From an uncultured Ruegeria sp. (lineage in GTDB: Bacteria > Pseudomonadota > Alphaproteobacteria > Rhodobacterales > Rhodobacteraceae): 64,000 nt of DNA. A program made the position numbers and the translations under genes. The notes beneath the pieces were generated by a model, which saw only the letters and a list, made by a program, of their open reading frames with translations, searched no databases and was not told where the DNA came from. Of the stretch, positions 1 through 9,210 are shown piece after piece (the first letter of the stretch is position 1; each line of letters begins with the position of its first letter). The stretch covers positions 215,514-279,513 of the forward strand of contig NZ_CANMQQ010000005.1 in NCBI RefSeq assembly GCF_947500045.1, given 5' to 3'.

Positions 1-1083
1 GAACCCTGATTGCGGTGAGTATTTGGTGAAATGGCCGTTGTCGCCCATTACGATAACGATTGTATTCTCAGCTAAGCCGAGCTCGTCAATTCTGGTGAAC
101 AGATCACCAAGCCATTGATCCAACAACTGCATCTTGTCGACATAAAGTCCGCCGTTAGCGCTTTTGGGACCCGTTCTGCCGGTTCGTGTGTTGTCCAGAG
201 GGATCATGGGCCAGTATTGCAGGAAGAACGGTTCTTCCCCGCCAGCCAAACGCTCCAATTCCTCCATGGTCTTGTCCTGGAAGGCTTGGTTCATCTCGTC
301 ATACTTGGCCGCGTTCCAGCGTTCGCCAGGTTCCATTCGGATTTCATGGATTGGGCCGCCAGCTTCGCCCTCGATGACGGTCATCATGGCTGAGGCATCA
401 GGACGGAACCACTGGTCGATGGTGTACTTATCGTCGTAGTCCCGAATAGCCACCGAAACCTGTTCCTTGATCGCGTCATCATGGAAGATCGTTAGTTGCC
501 CCTGTTGATGGATTGCATGTTGGGCATAATCGAACCCCTGATTCATTGCCCAGCTTTCTGAAATATCCCCCATGTGCCATTTGCCAACGTGGCTGGTGGA
601 ATATCCAGCCTGCTTTAGAACTTCCGCCAGCGTAACCTCTTCCCCTGGAAGACCTTCCCCGGCGATATCAACTTGCGTGTTGCCCATTCCCATACGGACA
701 GGCAGCCGCCCGGTCATCTGGGCGACGCGGGTCGGGGTGCAGGATGGTTCGGTATACATCCGAACCATGCGCATCGCTTCATCAGAGAAATCATTGATAT
801 TGGGCGTCTCATAACCCCGGACGGCATTCAACTCGGGTATTCCCATGTCACCAAATCCCAGATCGTCGATCAGAACGCTGATGATGTTCGGCGGGTTGCC
901 GTTGTTGTTCTCTCGAAATGCGGTCAGGGCTTCATCGACCGCCGCATCATCCTGGGCCCATTGTTCGGCCCGCTGGGCTTGCAAAATATAAAACTCGGCA
1001 TCGTGCTGGATTGGGTCCTGTTGCGCAAGCACCGCGCTTGCAGCAAGGCTGACAGAAAGAGCCAATACCCCTGAAATCTTCAT
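1..1083 (-). CDS. secreted sulfatase (partial, C-terminus outside window)
   Basis: Type I sulfatase, hydrolysing sulfate esters in the periplasm or outside the cell; the substrate cannot be told from sequence. The frame stays open from an ATG at 1083 to base 1, giving 361 codons without a stop, so the C-terminal part is missing. A signal peptide ends near residue 20 (ASAVLA|QQD). The metal-binding pair IDD is at residues 71-73. The sulfatase signature CTPTR starts at Cys114 (codon 742-744), the residue matured to formylglycine, followed by TGRLPVR. A second metal-site Asp lies in GDNGH near the truncated end. Its neighbour at 1183-2823 is a paralogue with the catalytic Cys at the identical residue number and the same mature N-terminus QQDPI-HD, so the pair arose by tandem duplication. 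Confidence 0.93.
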   Translation of the reverse strand, partial: MKISGVLALSVSLAASAVLAQQDPIQHDAEFYILQAQRAEQWAQDDAAVDEALTAFRENNNGNPPNIISVLIDDLGFGDMGIPELNAVRGYETPNINDFSDEAMRMVRMYTEPSCTPTRVAQMTGRLPVRMGMGNTQVDIAGEGLPGEEVTLAEVLKQAGYSTSHVGKWHMGDISESWAMNQGFDYAQHAIHQQGQLTIFHDDAIKEQVSVAIRDYDDKYTIDQWFRPDASAMMTVIEGEAGGPIHEIRMEPGERWNAAKYDEMNQAFQDKTMEELERLAGGEEPFFLQYWPMIPLDNTRTGRTGPKSANGGLYVDKMQLLDQWLGDLFTRIDELGLAENTIVIVMGDNGHFTKYSPQSGF

Positions 1084-1182
1084 CCCATGTCCCCCGGTCA
1101 TGTGCTTGATGACTGGGAATTACAGCCATCGATACTCTCATATTGAAACATTATCATATTTAAACAAGTTTTTCCGTGGCGT

Positions 1183-2823
1183 TCATTGCTGCCAACTCAT
1201 GAACACTTCACGGGTCAGCTCGGTTTCCGGGCGCAGGTTGTCGATGCCTTCATAGGGAATACCTCGTCCGATCTCAGCATGCGGGTACTTCGCAATCATC
1301 TTTTGATGACGTTTGACCATGTCCTGAAACGAGGCCCCGGCCCATAACGAGTAACCGACCAAGGGGTGCTGTTCACGCGGGTCGCGATAAATATTGTAGG
1401 TCGGAGCCGCCGCACCCGGTTGGCCCGGGGCTGGCAGGTGCATTTTGAATTCCTGCTTGACCACAGAACGCAGAACAGGCCCCTCATAAACATATACATA
1501 GTCGCGTCGACCATTGCCTTCGCCATTCAGAAGAAGTGAGGTTTGGTCAATTCCGTCGATGACGCGGTCGCGGGGGATGTGATCAGTTGCGCCTGCAATC
1601 CGGGCCATGGTGGTGAAGATATCCGAGACATGGAAGATATCACCGGCGGCGCTGCCTGCCTCGATCACCCCAGGCCAACGGATGAAGGCATCGGTACGCA
1701 CGCCACCTTCAAGATGCTGGGTCTTGCCCCCACGATATATGAGCTGGTTGAGGCCTGACGTGCCCTCGTAATGATACATCAATCCGTTGTCAGCCATCAG
1801 GACCACGATCGTGTTATCGGCTTCGCCGGTCTCCTCCAGTTTGGTCAGCAGATCTCCGATCCAACCATCCAGCAGCTGCAGTTTGTCCGCATGAAACCCG
1901 CCGTTGCGAGAGATCGCCTGATCCGGATAGACAAAATTCAAAGGGTAGAGGGGCCAGTATTGCAGAAAGAACGGTTCGTCAGCGGCGGCGACACGTTCAA
2001 GCTGGTCCAAAGCCTGACGCTGGTAACGCTCGTTCATGTCGACGTACTTGGCCTGGTTCCAGATTTCGCCCGGCGACATGTCCACTTCGTGGGCGGTACC
2101 GCCTGCCTCAGCCTCGACTCCGGTTACCAGCCCATAGGGTTTGAAACGCTCATCCAGCAGAAACTGGTTGTTTTGCCCCTCAGGTATGTACCCGAGCATC
2201 GTGTTCGCGCGCATTGACTCGGGGGTCATGAGGCTCAGCTGAACCTGTTGATGCAACGGAAAGGCAGCCCAGTCGAAACCCTGATTGTGGGGGTAGGATT
2301 CTTCGATGTCACCTTGATGCCACTTGCCGATATGAACGGTATTGTAGCCAACTTCTTTCAGTATTTCGGGTAGTGTCACTTCGGTCGCCGGAAGGCCTTC
2401 GCCCACCAGCGCCACTTTCACTTCTGTTACGCCAGCGCGAACCGGGTGTCGTCCGGTAAGCATCGCAGTGCGTGTCGGTGTGCAGGACGGTTCGGTATAC
2501 ATGCGCATCAACGACAGGCCTTCGGTCGCCAATTGGTTGATGCTCGGTGTCTCAATGCCCATGACATAGTTCATCTTGCGATCACCCATCTGACCAAAAC
2601 TTACATCGTCGATCAGAATGTACAGAACATTGGGCGGCTTGCCCCCATTGGCGTCACGAATTGCAGCCAGTCTCGCTTCGATTTCAACATCCTGCGCATC
2701 CCAAACCTCACCGAATTGGGCGCGTAAGAATTCGAACTCGCCATCGTGTTTGATTGGATCTTGCTGGGCGAAGGCAGAACCTGCTGTCAGGATCAGCGAG
2801 GGCAGGATGTATTTAAGTTTCAT
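1183..2823 (-). CDS. secreted sulfatase (arylsulfatase family)
   Basis: Complete 546-residue type I sulfatase. It has a signal peptide (cleavage near AFA|QQ, residues 19-20), the metal-site IDD at 71-73, the formylglycine site Cys114 in CTPTR followed by TGRHPVR, HIGKWH (a sulfatase signature with catalytic Lys and His), and ADNG for the distal metal Asp. These features are seen directly. The requirement for a formylglycine-generating enzyme is family knowledge, and no such enzyme gene is in this window. The start ATG lies one base downstream of the stop of the 90-codon gene at 2825-3097 (TGA-A-ATG), so the two are translationally coupled. Substrate is unknown; marine relatives attack sulfated algal polysaccharides or aryl sulfates. 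Confidence 0.95.
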   Translation of the reverse strand: MKLKYILPSLILTAGSAFAQQDPIKHDGEFEFLRAQFGEVWDAQDVEIEARLAAIRDANGGKPPNVLYILIDDVSFGQMGDRKMNYVMGIETPSINQLATEGLSLMRMYTEPSCTPTRTAMLTGRHPVRAGVTEVKVALVGEGLPATEVTLPEILKEVGYNTVHIGKWHQGDIEESYPHNQGFDWAAFPLHQQVQLSLMTPESMRANTMLGYIPEGQNNQFLLDERFKPYGLVTGVEAEAGGTAHEVDMSPGEIWNQAKYVDMNERYQRQALDQLERVAAADEPFFLQYWPLYPLNFVYPDQAISRNGGFHADKLQLLDGWIGDLLTKLEETGEADNTIVVLMADNGLMYHYEGTSGLNQLIYRGGKTQHLEGGVRTDAFIRWPGVIEAGSAAGDIFHVSDIFTTMARIAGATDHIPRDRVIDGIDQTSLLLNGEGNGRRDYVYVYEGPVLRSVVKQEFKMHLPAPGQPGAAAPTYNIYRDPREQHPLVGYSLWAGASFQDMVKRHQKMIAKYPHAEIGRGIPYEGIDNLRPETELTREVFMSWQQ

Positions 2824-2824
2824 T

Positions 2825-3097
2825 TCAATACTCCGGATTCGGCACGTCTATTGGTGTTGTCTGATGTTCAGAAATTCTTGTTTCGATACTGCTGCGCAAA
2901 TCTGAAAGGGTCTCTGCCAGATCAGCGAGGTATCGAAATTGTCGGGTAGCACCTGGTGGGGACGAATGAGAGAGCGCGACAAATATCTCTTGATAGTCCA
3001 AGCAGATCCGGTCGAATTCTGTGTCTTGGGTGCGCAAAATTCGCAGTAAGGGGGCCTTGTCCGGGAACTGTGCGTCAAAGAATTCATCCTCGTTCAT
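2825..3097 (-). CDS. small protein of unknown function, coupled to sulfatase
   Basis: A 90-residue acidic, soluble-looking protein beginning MNEDEFFDAQFPDK. I do not recognise the family. The ATG at 3097 is chosen because an AAGGTG element lies a suitable distance upstream; the frame stays open further up to about 3196, but that part would run into the promoter region of the divergent gene. No signal peptide, cysteine motif or membrane segment is visible; the second half is predicted helical (LADLAETLSDLRSSIETRI). The stop TGA is separated from the sulfatase ATG by one base, which argues strongly that it is a real, co-translated gene. It may be a cytoplasmic accessory or regulatory partner of the sulfatase locus, but this is inference. 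Confidence 0.7.
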   Translation of the reverse strand: MNEDEFFDAQFPDKAPLLRILRTQDTEFDRICLDYQEIFVALSHSSPPGATRQFRYLADLAETLSDLRSSIETRISEHQTTPIDVPNPEY

Positions 3098-3220
3098 ATG
3101 CAGCACCTTCAAAAGCTGTTGCCCAATCAGCATGCGCCCCAACGAAATTTTCTTGAACGTATTAAGCCGCATGCTACCGTAGCATCGCAGGGTCAAACCC
3201 TTGTCGCGAAAGGATAGTTT

Positions 3221-4555
3221 TTGACGGACGAGGAGAGCGAAAAACGGGTTGGCGATACACGCAACGTTTCACCTGACGAGGTGCGCGATGCACTGGTGCG
3301 CGTGTTGGGCTCGGCCGGGTTCAAAGGGTCCGCCCGGATGCGTTCATTCCTGACCTACGTTGTCGAAGAGGCTCTTGCTGGTCGGACCGATGAAATTCGC
3401 GCCAAAACAATCGCCATGGATGTTTATGGCTACAGCGCTGATGAGCTGACAAAGCGCGAAGGCGTCGTGCGTGTGGACGCGGGGCGGGTCCGGCGAAAGC
3501 TGAAGGCGTACTATGGCAGTGCCGGGGCGTCCGACCCGATTGTAATATCACTGCCCCTCGGTGGTTATGCACCCGAATTCGAAGCGGGTTCCGACCAACG
3601 TCGGAAATCAAAAAAGCTGTGGCGCATTCCGGTGGCATTGATCGTTTCCGCGATCCTCATCGGGGTAGGGGGATTTGCGGCGACGTTCCTTGCGAAGAGA
3701 CCCTCATCAAGCGGTATCGGCGCCGAGCAGACGACGATCTATGATGTTTCTCCGGCGCGGGTTGAAGCGATGAACCTGTGCAGCGCTGGACGGGATGTGA
3801 TGTTTCCGGTCGTCAATCTACCGCGCCTGAAACCCGCGTTGTTGATCTTTGAAACAGCGATTGAACGTGATCCGCACTATTATTGCGGGTACGCCGGGGC
3901 TGCTCAGGTTGAAACCATGCTGGCCATTCTTCAGTTTACAGACCCCGCCGCTGAAGAAATGCTGGCCACTGCAGATGAAAATAGCGCCTATGCATTGGAG
4001 TTGGAACCTGATGCGGCATGGGCGTTGTCATCGCGCGCTTGGCTGGAATTCGGGCTGGGAAATTATGACAAAGCCACTGCTTTGTCTCGCAGGGCAGTGA
4101 ATATCGCACCAAACGATCCGCATATCGCTGAATTTGATGCGCTAATTTCACTCTATACCTTGAAATTCACCCATATCCTTTCGGAATCTGAGCGCTACGA
4201 AAAACTGGCGCAGAGCAGTGGTGGGCTCGTATTTGGCAACGTGCTTGGGGCGGCGCAGTTTCACACTGGGGATTTTGCCGCCGCGATCCGGACATACGAA
4301 GACACCATCGCGCGCGGTGGACCCTTTGGGCCGATTTCTGCGGCCTATCTGATGGCAGCACGCTGGAATAACGGGGAACAGATCGAGGCGCGTCGCCTCG
4401 CCAACCTGTACAAAAAGACCTGGCCTGGTTTTCCGTTGGAAGCCTTGAAAAGACGCGCATTCAAAGAACCGCAACCGGTTGATGCGCTTGTCAACGCAAT
4501 GAAGGCAGCCGGGGTGTCGCTGAATAGCGGCGAGGCAGATCTTCCAGAGGACTGA
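3221..4555 (+). CDS. membrane-anchored winged-helix/TPR regulator
   Basis: A 444-residue protein with three visible parts. Residues about 15-120 form a winged-helix-type DNA-binding region (GRVRRKLKAYY followed by ISLPLGGYAPEF), of the kind found at the N-terminus of many alphaproteobacterial TPR and adenylate-cyclase-like proteins. One transmembrane helix spans about residues 135-157, after the basic stretch RRKSKKLW. A C-terminal region has TPR-like helices (ALELEPDAAWALSSRAWLEF). The start is TTG at 3221, preceded by AAGGA at a good distance. It is divergent from the sulfatase genes with a short shared intergenic region, so a role in sensing at the membrane and controlling the sulfatase operon is a reasonable inference, as for ToxR/CadC-type one-component regulators. 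Confidence 0.8.
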   Translation: MTDEESEKRVGDTRNVSPDEVRDALVRVLGSAGFKGSARMRSFLTYVVEEALAGRTDEIRAKTIAMDVYGYSADELTKREGVVRVDAGRVRRKLKAYYGSAGASDPIVISLPLGGYAPEFEAGSDQRRKSKKLWRIPVALIVSAILIGVGGFAATFLAKRPSSSGIGAEQTTIYDVSPARVEAMNLCSAGRDVMFPVVNLPRLKPALLIFETAIERDPHYYCGYAGAAQVETMLAILQFTDPAAEEMLATADENSAYALELEPDAAWALSSRAWLEFGLGNYDKATALSRRAVNIAPNDPHIAEFDALISLYTLKFTHILSESERYEKLAQSSGGLVFGNVLGAAQFHTGDFAAAIRTYEDTIARGGPFGPISAAYLMAARWNNGEQIEARRLANLYKKTWPGFPLEALKRRAFKEPQPVDALVNAMKAAGVSLNSGEADLPED

Positions 4556-4577
4556 CCAGCATAAAGTCTGGCGGGTG

Positions 4578-5192
4578 TTAATCGTCCTGGGCGACCAATC
4601 CCAGACCACGCAGGTAGATACCAATACCGCTCTCCAGCAGATCCTCCGGCGGGAAGGGAGAGCTTGCACCAGTATTGCGTGCATAAAGTTCAACAACCCC
4701 ATGACTCATGGCCCAGATATGGGCACTGAACATCGATGCGGGTGGGCGTTTTTCCGGTGGAATATGCTGCGACAGGTCACTTGCCGCTTTTTCCAGCACG
4801 TTCTTTGCGCGATTAGACGCAAGCGCCAATTCAGGCGTCCGGTTAACGGAAATCCCACTTTCGAACATCGCGATATAGTGTCCGGGGTGTTTGCGGGCGA
4901 AGGCAAGATAGGCGCGTCCGGTGGCCTCGAACGCCGCAAGTGCCGAAGGTTGCCCTTTGTCATAGGCAAATTGCATCAGGTCAGCGAACATCTCGAACCC
5001 TTGGCGTGCTGCTTCTGCGATCAGATCCTCGCGACCCTGATAGTGCCTGTAGACCGCAGCGGGGGTCACACCGGCTGTCTTGGCAGCCTCGGACAAGGTA
5101 AACCCGGTCGGGCCTTTTTGTTCGATCAGAGACAGGGCTGCCTCGATCAGGGCCTGTTTCAGATTTCCGTGGTGATATCCGCGCTTTGTCAT
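4578..5192 (-). CDS. TetR/AcrR family transcriptional regulator
   Basis: A 204-residue one-component repressor. The N-terminal helix-turn-helix is typical of TetR (GFTLSEAAKTAGVTPAAVYRHY, followed by GREDLIAEAA). The C-terminal ligand domain has the WHG-type pattern around IWAMSHGVVELYA. The ATG at 5192 is preferred over an upstream in-frame start because GAGGA precedes it by five bases, and because MTKRGYHHGNLKQ is the usual beginning of this subfamily. It lies downstream of ppk2 on the same strand with a gap of about 80 bases. Ligand and targets are unknown; local autoregulation is likely. Confidence 0.92.
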   Translation of the reverse strand: MTKRGYHHGNLKQALIEAALSLIEQKGPTGFTLSEAAKTAGVTPAAVYRHYQGREDLIAEAARQGFEMFADLMQFAYDKGQPSALAAFEATGRAYLAFARKHPGHYIAMFESGISVNRTPELALASNRAKNVLEKAASDLSQHIPPEKRPPASMFSAHIWAMSHGVVELYARNTGASSPFPPEDLLESGIGIYLRGLGLVAQDD

Positions 5193-5275
5193 CCCGTCCT
5201 CAAGTGCGTTTACGGGTATATATGCACAGGCCAAGACCTAATCCAGCGCAGTTCGTGTTTTGCCCCATCTCGCGC

Positions 5276-6145
5276 TCAGGCATCCCAAATTTCCGGCCCG
5301 CCACAGATCTTTTCATCTGGAGTGCCGACCACGTCGAAATTTTTTCCATCATAGTCCAATCCGTTTAGCACGGTGCGAATGGCGGCCAGCCGGGCGCGTT
5401 TCTTGTCATCGGATCTGATGATGGTCCAGGGGCAATCTTCAGAATGGCTGCGTGTCAATGTTTCGGCAATGGATTGGCTGTATTCCTCCCACTTGTGCAG
5501 ACCCGCTATGTCAATCGGGCTGAGCTTCCATTGTTTCAGCAGATCGGTTTCACGGGCCAGAAAGCGGTTCAACTGCTCGGCGCGCCCGACGTTCAGCCAG
5601 AACTTGAACATGTGAATGCCGTCGTTCTTGAACCCGTTCTCCAAGGGAAGAACCTGCCTGAAGAACCGCTCACGCTCTTGATTTGTGCAAAAACCAAAGA
5701 CGTTCTCAACAACGCCTCGGTTATACCAGCTGCGATCAAAGAACACGATTTCTTTGGCAGAAGGCAAATGCGAGATATAGCGCTGAAAATACCACTGGCT
5801 GCGCTCTGCATCTGATGGTTTGCTAAGCGCCACGTTGCGGGCTCCCCGAGGGTTGAGGTTTTCGCGAAATCTTTTGATTGTTCCGCCCTTGCCGGCCGCG
5901 TCGCGCCCCTCGAACAGGATGGCGATACGTTGGTTGGTATCCTTTACCCATCTTTGCATCTTGACCAACTCGATCTGCAGATCTTCCATCTGCTGATTGT
6001 AGGCCTTGCTCTTCATCTTTTTTGGGTAAGGGTAGGTAGGGTTTAGAATTTCGCCTTTGTTTGCGCCTTCAATGGCCGTGCGAACGGACTTGGGCGCGTC
6101 ATTGTGATAAAAGCTCTCGATAGCGCCCTGTTCTGATTTGGTCAT
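5276..6145 (-). CDS. ppk2: polyphosphate kinase 2 (PPK2) family
   Basis: A 289-residue PPK2, which transfers phosphate between polyphosphate and nucleotides in the cytoplasm. Walker A is seen at residues 80-88 (GRDAAGKGG), then the Arg-rich lid region and FFDRSWYNRGVVE, the Walker B and lid signature of the family. Length matches single-domain PPK2 enzymes that use nucleoside diphosphates. The ATG at 6145 has GAGG six bases upstream; an in-frame ATG at 6169 lacks that support. It lies in a minus-strand run after the alpha/beta hydrolase gene. Whether it favours ADP, GDP or NMPs cannot be decided from sequence reading alone. Confidence 0.95.
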   Translation of the reverse strand: MTKSEQGAIESFYHNDAPKSVRTAIEGANKGEILNPTYPYPKKMKSKAYNQQMEDLQIELVKMQRWVKDTNQRIAILFEGRDAAGKGGTIKRFRENLNPRGARNVALSKPSDAERSQWYFQRYISHLPSAKEIVFFDRSWYNRGVVENVFGFCTNQERERFFRQVLPLENGFKNDGIHMFKFWLNVGRAEQLNRFLARETDLLKQWKLSPIDIAGLHKWEEYSQSIAETLTRSHSEDCPWTIIRSDDKKRARLAAIRTVLNGLDYDGKNFDVVGTPDEKICGGPEIWDA

Positions 6146-6194
6146 GTGTGGCCTCACCATAAAATCCATAACTTACTATGGATTACGGATGGGT

Positions 6195-7148
6195 TTAACG
6201 CAAACCTGCCCGTTCGGCAGCGCGGTCGATTGCGGCGGCTACTTCCGGCGCTGCGACGACCTGCGGCATATGTCCGATACCTTCCAGTTCGATCAGCTCA
6301 GCGCCGGGGATTTGTTCGACCAGCCTATCCGAATGCCAGCCCAGGCCCACAGTTGTATCGGCTGTCCCGTGGACGATTTCGGTATGTACGGATATCTCGC
6401 CATAGCGGGGCTGAAGTTCGGTCACTTCATCCAGAAGATTAGCGCGTTGTTTGGCATTTGCATGCATCGAAGCGCGGCGCATGGTCAGACCCGGCCCGAA
6501 ATGCTCTGCATACCCCTTAGGTGCTTTTTGAGGGGCGAACACCTGGTCCAAAGCCTTTGTGACATACCAGTCGGGAACAAACGCACTGACAAGGGGCAGA
6601 GCCAAAGCGTCGCCTATTGTTGTCGCCCCGACCGTGTTGAACGCATCTAGCGGAGTTTCCCAAGGGATTGCCGCAGGGGCGATTAGAACGAGGGCTGAGA
6701 TATTGTCGGGCCTTGTAACTGCCCATGCCAGCGAGACTGATCCACCGTAGCTTTGCCCGGCTACAATTGGTCTTTCGGCGCCAAGTTTTGATGCAGCCTG
6801 TTGCAGGATTTCTGCTTGCTCAACAATGGTTTCACCGTTCGGGTTAAAGCTTTCTGAATACCCTAGGCCCGGGCGGTCAAATACGATGACGCGATAGTTT
6901 TCAGCCAAGATGGGTGCCAACGCAAAGGTCATATCGCGCGTGTTCCCGCTTGATCCGTGAATCAACACGACATCCGGGCCTTTACCCATCACTACGGCAT
7001 GCACCGCAACCCCATCAACATCGACGATCTGCCCTTCAGGCGGGAACGAGGCCTCGGCGCTGTTTTCACGTTGTGCGCTGCGCCATGCGGTGACAACAGC
7101 GAGGCCAACAAGCGCGATGCCGAGTGATATCAGGAACTTACTGGCCAA
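6195..7148 (-). CDS. alpha/beta-fold hydrolase, membrane-anchored
   Basis: A 317-residue alpha/beta hydrolase with an N-terminal hydrophobic helix (residues 5-22) that should anchor it in the inner membrane. The oxyanion segment HGSSGN follows the first core strand, the nucleophile elbow is GQSYGG, and the catalytic His lies in EGIGHMPQ near the C-terminus; an Asp in HGTADTT is the likely acid. The start is TTG at 7148, inside the last codons of metA, with an 11-base overlap, so translation is probably coupled to metA. Substrate is unknown: esterase, lactonase or haloalkane-dehalogenase-like chemistry are all possible. Confidence 0.88.
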   Translation of the reverse strand: MASKFLISLGIALVGLAVVTAWRSAQRENSAEASFPPEGQIVDVDGVAVHAVVMGKGPDVVLIHGSSGNTRDMTFALAPILAENYRVIVFDRPGLGYSESFNPNGETIVEQAEILQQAASKLGAERPIVAGQSYGGSVSLAWAVTRPDNISALVLIAPAAIPWETPLDAFNTVGATTIGDALALPLVSAFVPDWYVTKALDQVFAPQKAPKGYAEHFGPGLTMRRASMHANAKQRANLLDEVTELQPRYGEISVHTEIVHGTADTTVGLGWHSDRLVEQIPGAELIELEGIGHMPQVVAAPEVAAAIDRAAERAGLR

Positions 7149-8055
7149 TTTTATTCATATCAAACGGGGTTGTCTGATAGATGGAGTTGATCCAGTTGCC
7201 ATAAAGCAGATGCGCGTGACTGCGCCACCGGTTCTGCGGCTGCTGACTTGGATCATCTTCCGGGTAATAGTTTATCGGGACATTGATCGGTGTGCCATTT
7301 GCGACGTCGCGGTCATACTCCTGCTTGAGCGTATCGCTGTCATACTCGAAGTGGTTGAAGATATAGAGCGCGCGATGCGCCGGGTCTTCAATCAGGCAGG
7401 GGCCAACATCATCGCTGCCAAGCAGCGTGATCAAATCTGGCACCGCGTCGATCTCGTATTGCCGCATCTCTGTCCAGCGGCTGACCGGAATTACGCAATC
7501 ATCAGAGAACCCGCGCAAAAATGGCGATGCGGGTGCAAGATTTCTGTGCCGGAAACACCCGAAAGCCTTTGCATCCAACATATGCTTCTCGACGTCATGG
7601 AAATGGTTGATCATCGCCATGCCACCCCAGCAAACGCCGAAGGTGGAATGCACATTGGTCTGTGTCCACTCGAACACTTCACGGATTTCATTCCAGTATG
7701 TGACATCCGTGAAGCCCAGATGCTCGATCGGTGCACCTGTGATGATCAGGCCGTCAAACTTCTGGTCCTTGACCTCCTGAAAAGGCCGATAAAACTCGGC
7801 CATATGCGCGGCTGCTGTGTTCTTGGTCTGATGTTCGGTCATGCGGATCAGCGACAGATCGATCTGCAAAGGCGTAGCACCGATCAGACGCGCGAACTGG
7901 TTCTCGGTTTGGATCTTCTTGGGCATCAGATTCAACAGACCGATCCGCAAAGGGCGAATATCCTGCCGTGCGGCCTGATCTTCGGCCATGACCATGACGC
8001 CCTCATTTGTCAGGACATCAAAAGCAGGCAGGTCGGAAGGGATTTTGATTGGCAT
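7138..8055 (-). CDS. metA: homoserine O-acetyltransferase (MetA/MetAA family)
   Basis: A 305-residue MetA-fold enzyme that acylates L-homoserine in methionine synthesis. The catalytic Cys142 (VCWGG) and the His235/Glu237 pair (HFEY) fall at the same numbers as in the characterised family members. Residue 111 is Glu (TGAPIE), where E. coli MetA has Gly. In this family Glu111 marks acetyl-CoA use and Gly111 succinyl-CoA use, so the enzyme is predicted to be a homoserine O-acetyltransferase despite its common annotation as a succinyltransferase. The hydrolase gene overlaps its 3' end. I see no SAM-II-type leader upstream, where only about 38 bases separate it from the previous gene. Confidence 0.95.
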   Translation of the reverse strand: MPIKIPSDLPAFDVLTNEGVMVMAEDQAARQDIRPLRIGLLNLMPKKIQTENQFARLIGATPLQIDLSLIRMTEHQTKNTAAAHMAEFYRPFQEVKDQKFDGLIITGAPIEHLGFTDVTYWNEIREVFEWTQTNVHSTFGVCWGGMAMINHFHDVEKHMLDAKAFGCFRHRNLAPASPFLRGFSDDCVIPVSRWTEMRQYEIDAVPDLITLLGSDDVGPCLIEDPAHRALYIFNHFEYDSDTLKQEYDRDVANGTPINVPINYYPEDDPSQQPQNRWRSHAHLLYGNWINSIYQTTPFDMNKIGQ

Positions 8056-8093
8056 TTTATCACGCTGTTGAAACTGCGAAAGAAGTTTGGAAC

Positions 8094-8966
8094 TTAGGCG
8101 GGGTTGGTTCGGGTCTCAAGAGTGCGCTCGATCAACTCATCGAAATCACCACTGTCACGCACCTTTGCAATATCGTCGGCGGCGATCGTGACACCCCAGT
8201 TTCGCGCCATCGCCTCATATCGCGGCTGACGATGCGCCAGCGCTTGCGCATAGGTCCAGCGGATGAAAGCGTCTGGATCAACTTCGGCACCCGAACAGCC
8301 ATTGAGGGCAAGGTATTCAGTCCAAACACGCTTTAAGAACTCGGCCTGATAAGACATCGGTTTTGGCGCCTTATCAAAGCGCCTGATCAGCTCTTCCGTA
8401 TGCGCCTCGTCGCCCTTGATCCAGATCATCAGCGTCTGACCTGACAATTCAGTCAGTATCTGATCGTTCGGATCATCGGGTTCGGCCCACTCGCAGATGG
8501 ACCCGCCCGTATCGCAGATAAAGTGCGGATAGCTGTAAAGACGCTGGGCACGGTCGATGAAATACTTGGTATCCAGCAGAGCGTGTATTTCGGCCAGTCG
8601 GAACTGTTCCTGCCGTGTGTGGTATTCCGAGATTTCGAGGCCGCCCAACTCAGGATTGCCAGGTTTGCCCAAATAGGCTGAAACCGGGGTCAGGTTCTCG
8701 AACGTAATGTTCGAACCTATATAGATCGAATCTGACAACAACAGATCGCGCAGAAAGGGGACCTTCATCGCTTCGGCCTTGGCGTTGTCTGTGATGTATT
8801 CGCCCATATAGCGTGTCCCGATCCGGTAATCGATCGAGTAGTGGAACCAATCCCCGGCATCTCGCAAGGTGTTCGAGACATAGGATTTTCCCAACCCGGA
8901 CATGCCGAAGAACAACACTTTCTTACGCGCAGCTTCGCGCCAGTCCTTTGACGAGTTGTAGATCAT
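8094..8966 (-). CDS. P-loop NTPase of unknown function
   Basis: A 290-residue cytoplasmic protein with a clear Walker A (GMSGLGKS, residues 21-28) directly after a hydrophobic strand (KVLFF). It resembles small-molecule or protein kinases of the P-loop class rather than AAA or ABC ATPases. A candidate Walker B-like strand is [10 protein letters not shown] recognise it only as a conserved roseobacter ATPase with no assigned function. It sits 38 bases upstream of metA on the same strand, so co-transcription with the methionine gene is likely. No membrane segment or signal peptide is visible. Confidence 0.8.
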   Translation of the reverse strand: MIYNSSKDWREAARKKVLFFGMSGLGKSYVSNTLRDAGDWFHYSIDYRIGTRYMGEYITDNAKAEAMKVPFLRDLLLSDSIYIGSNITFENLTPVSAYLGKPGNPELGGLEISEYHTRQEQFRLAEIHALLDTKYFIDRAQRLYSYPHFICDTGGSICEWAEPDDPNDQILTELSGQTLMIWIKGDEAHTEELIRRFDKAPKPMSYQAEFLKRVWTEYLALNGCSGAEVDPDAFIRWTYAQALAHRQPRYEAMARNWGVTIAADDIAKVRDSGDFDELIERTLETRTNPA

Positions 8967-9153
8967 GGTCCACCGTCCCTTGTTTTGACCTAGCTAAAAC
9001 GGGGCGCTGGCGGCGTCAATCGCATCGGTTGGATCGCCAGAGCGCTGACATAGCCAATTGCGAAAGTGTTCAATATCGCAAGGTACGCAGCTTGGAAATT
9101 CTGATGCGCCTGGAGAATTGGCGCTGATACTAATCCAGACTGCGTGGTTCTTA

Positions 9154-9187
9154 GCCAAAAAAAGCCCCGCCTGAAAGGCAGGGCTTT
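9154..9187 (-). terminator. rho-independent terminator of the FadL-type gene
   Basis: AAAGCCC and GGGCTTT pair around an inner GCCT/AGGC stem with a GAA loop (9161-9187). Read on the minus strand, the stem is followed by a run of seven T. It lies 24 bases beyond the stop of the porin gene at 9211. Confidence 0.85.
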
Positions 9188-9210
9188 GGTGATTGATCAT
9201 CGTGCCGAGA

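Noticed and set aside
8056..8093. SAM-II riboswitch ahead of metA
   Set aside because: The gap is only 38 bases and no SAM-II pseudoknot pattern could be found even when reading into the upstream gene.
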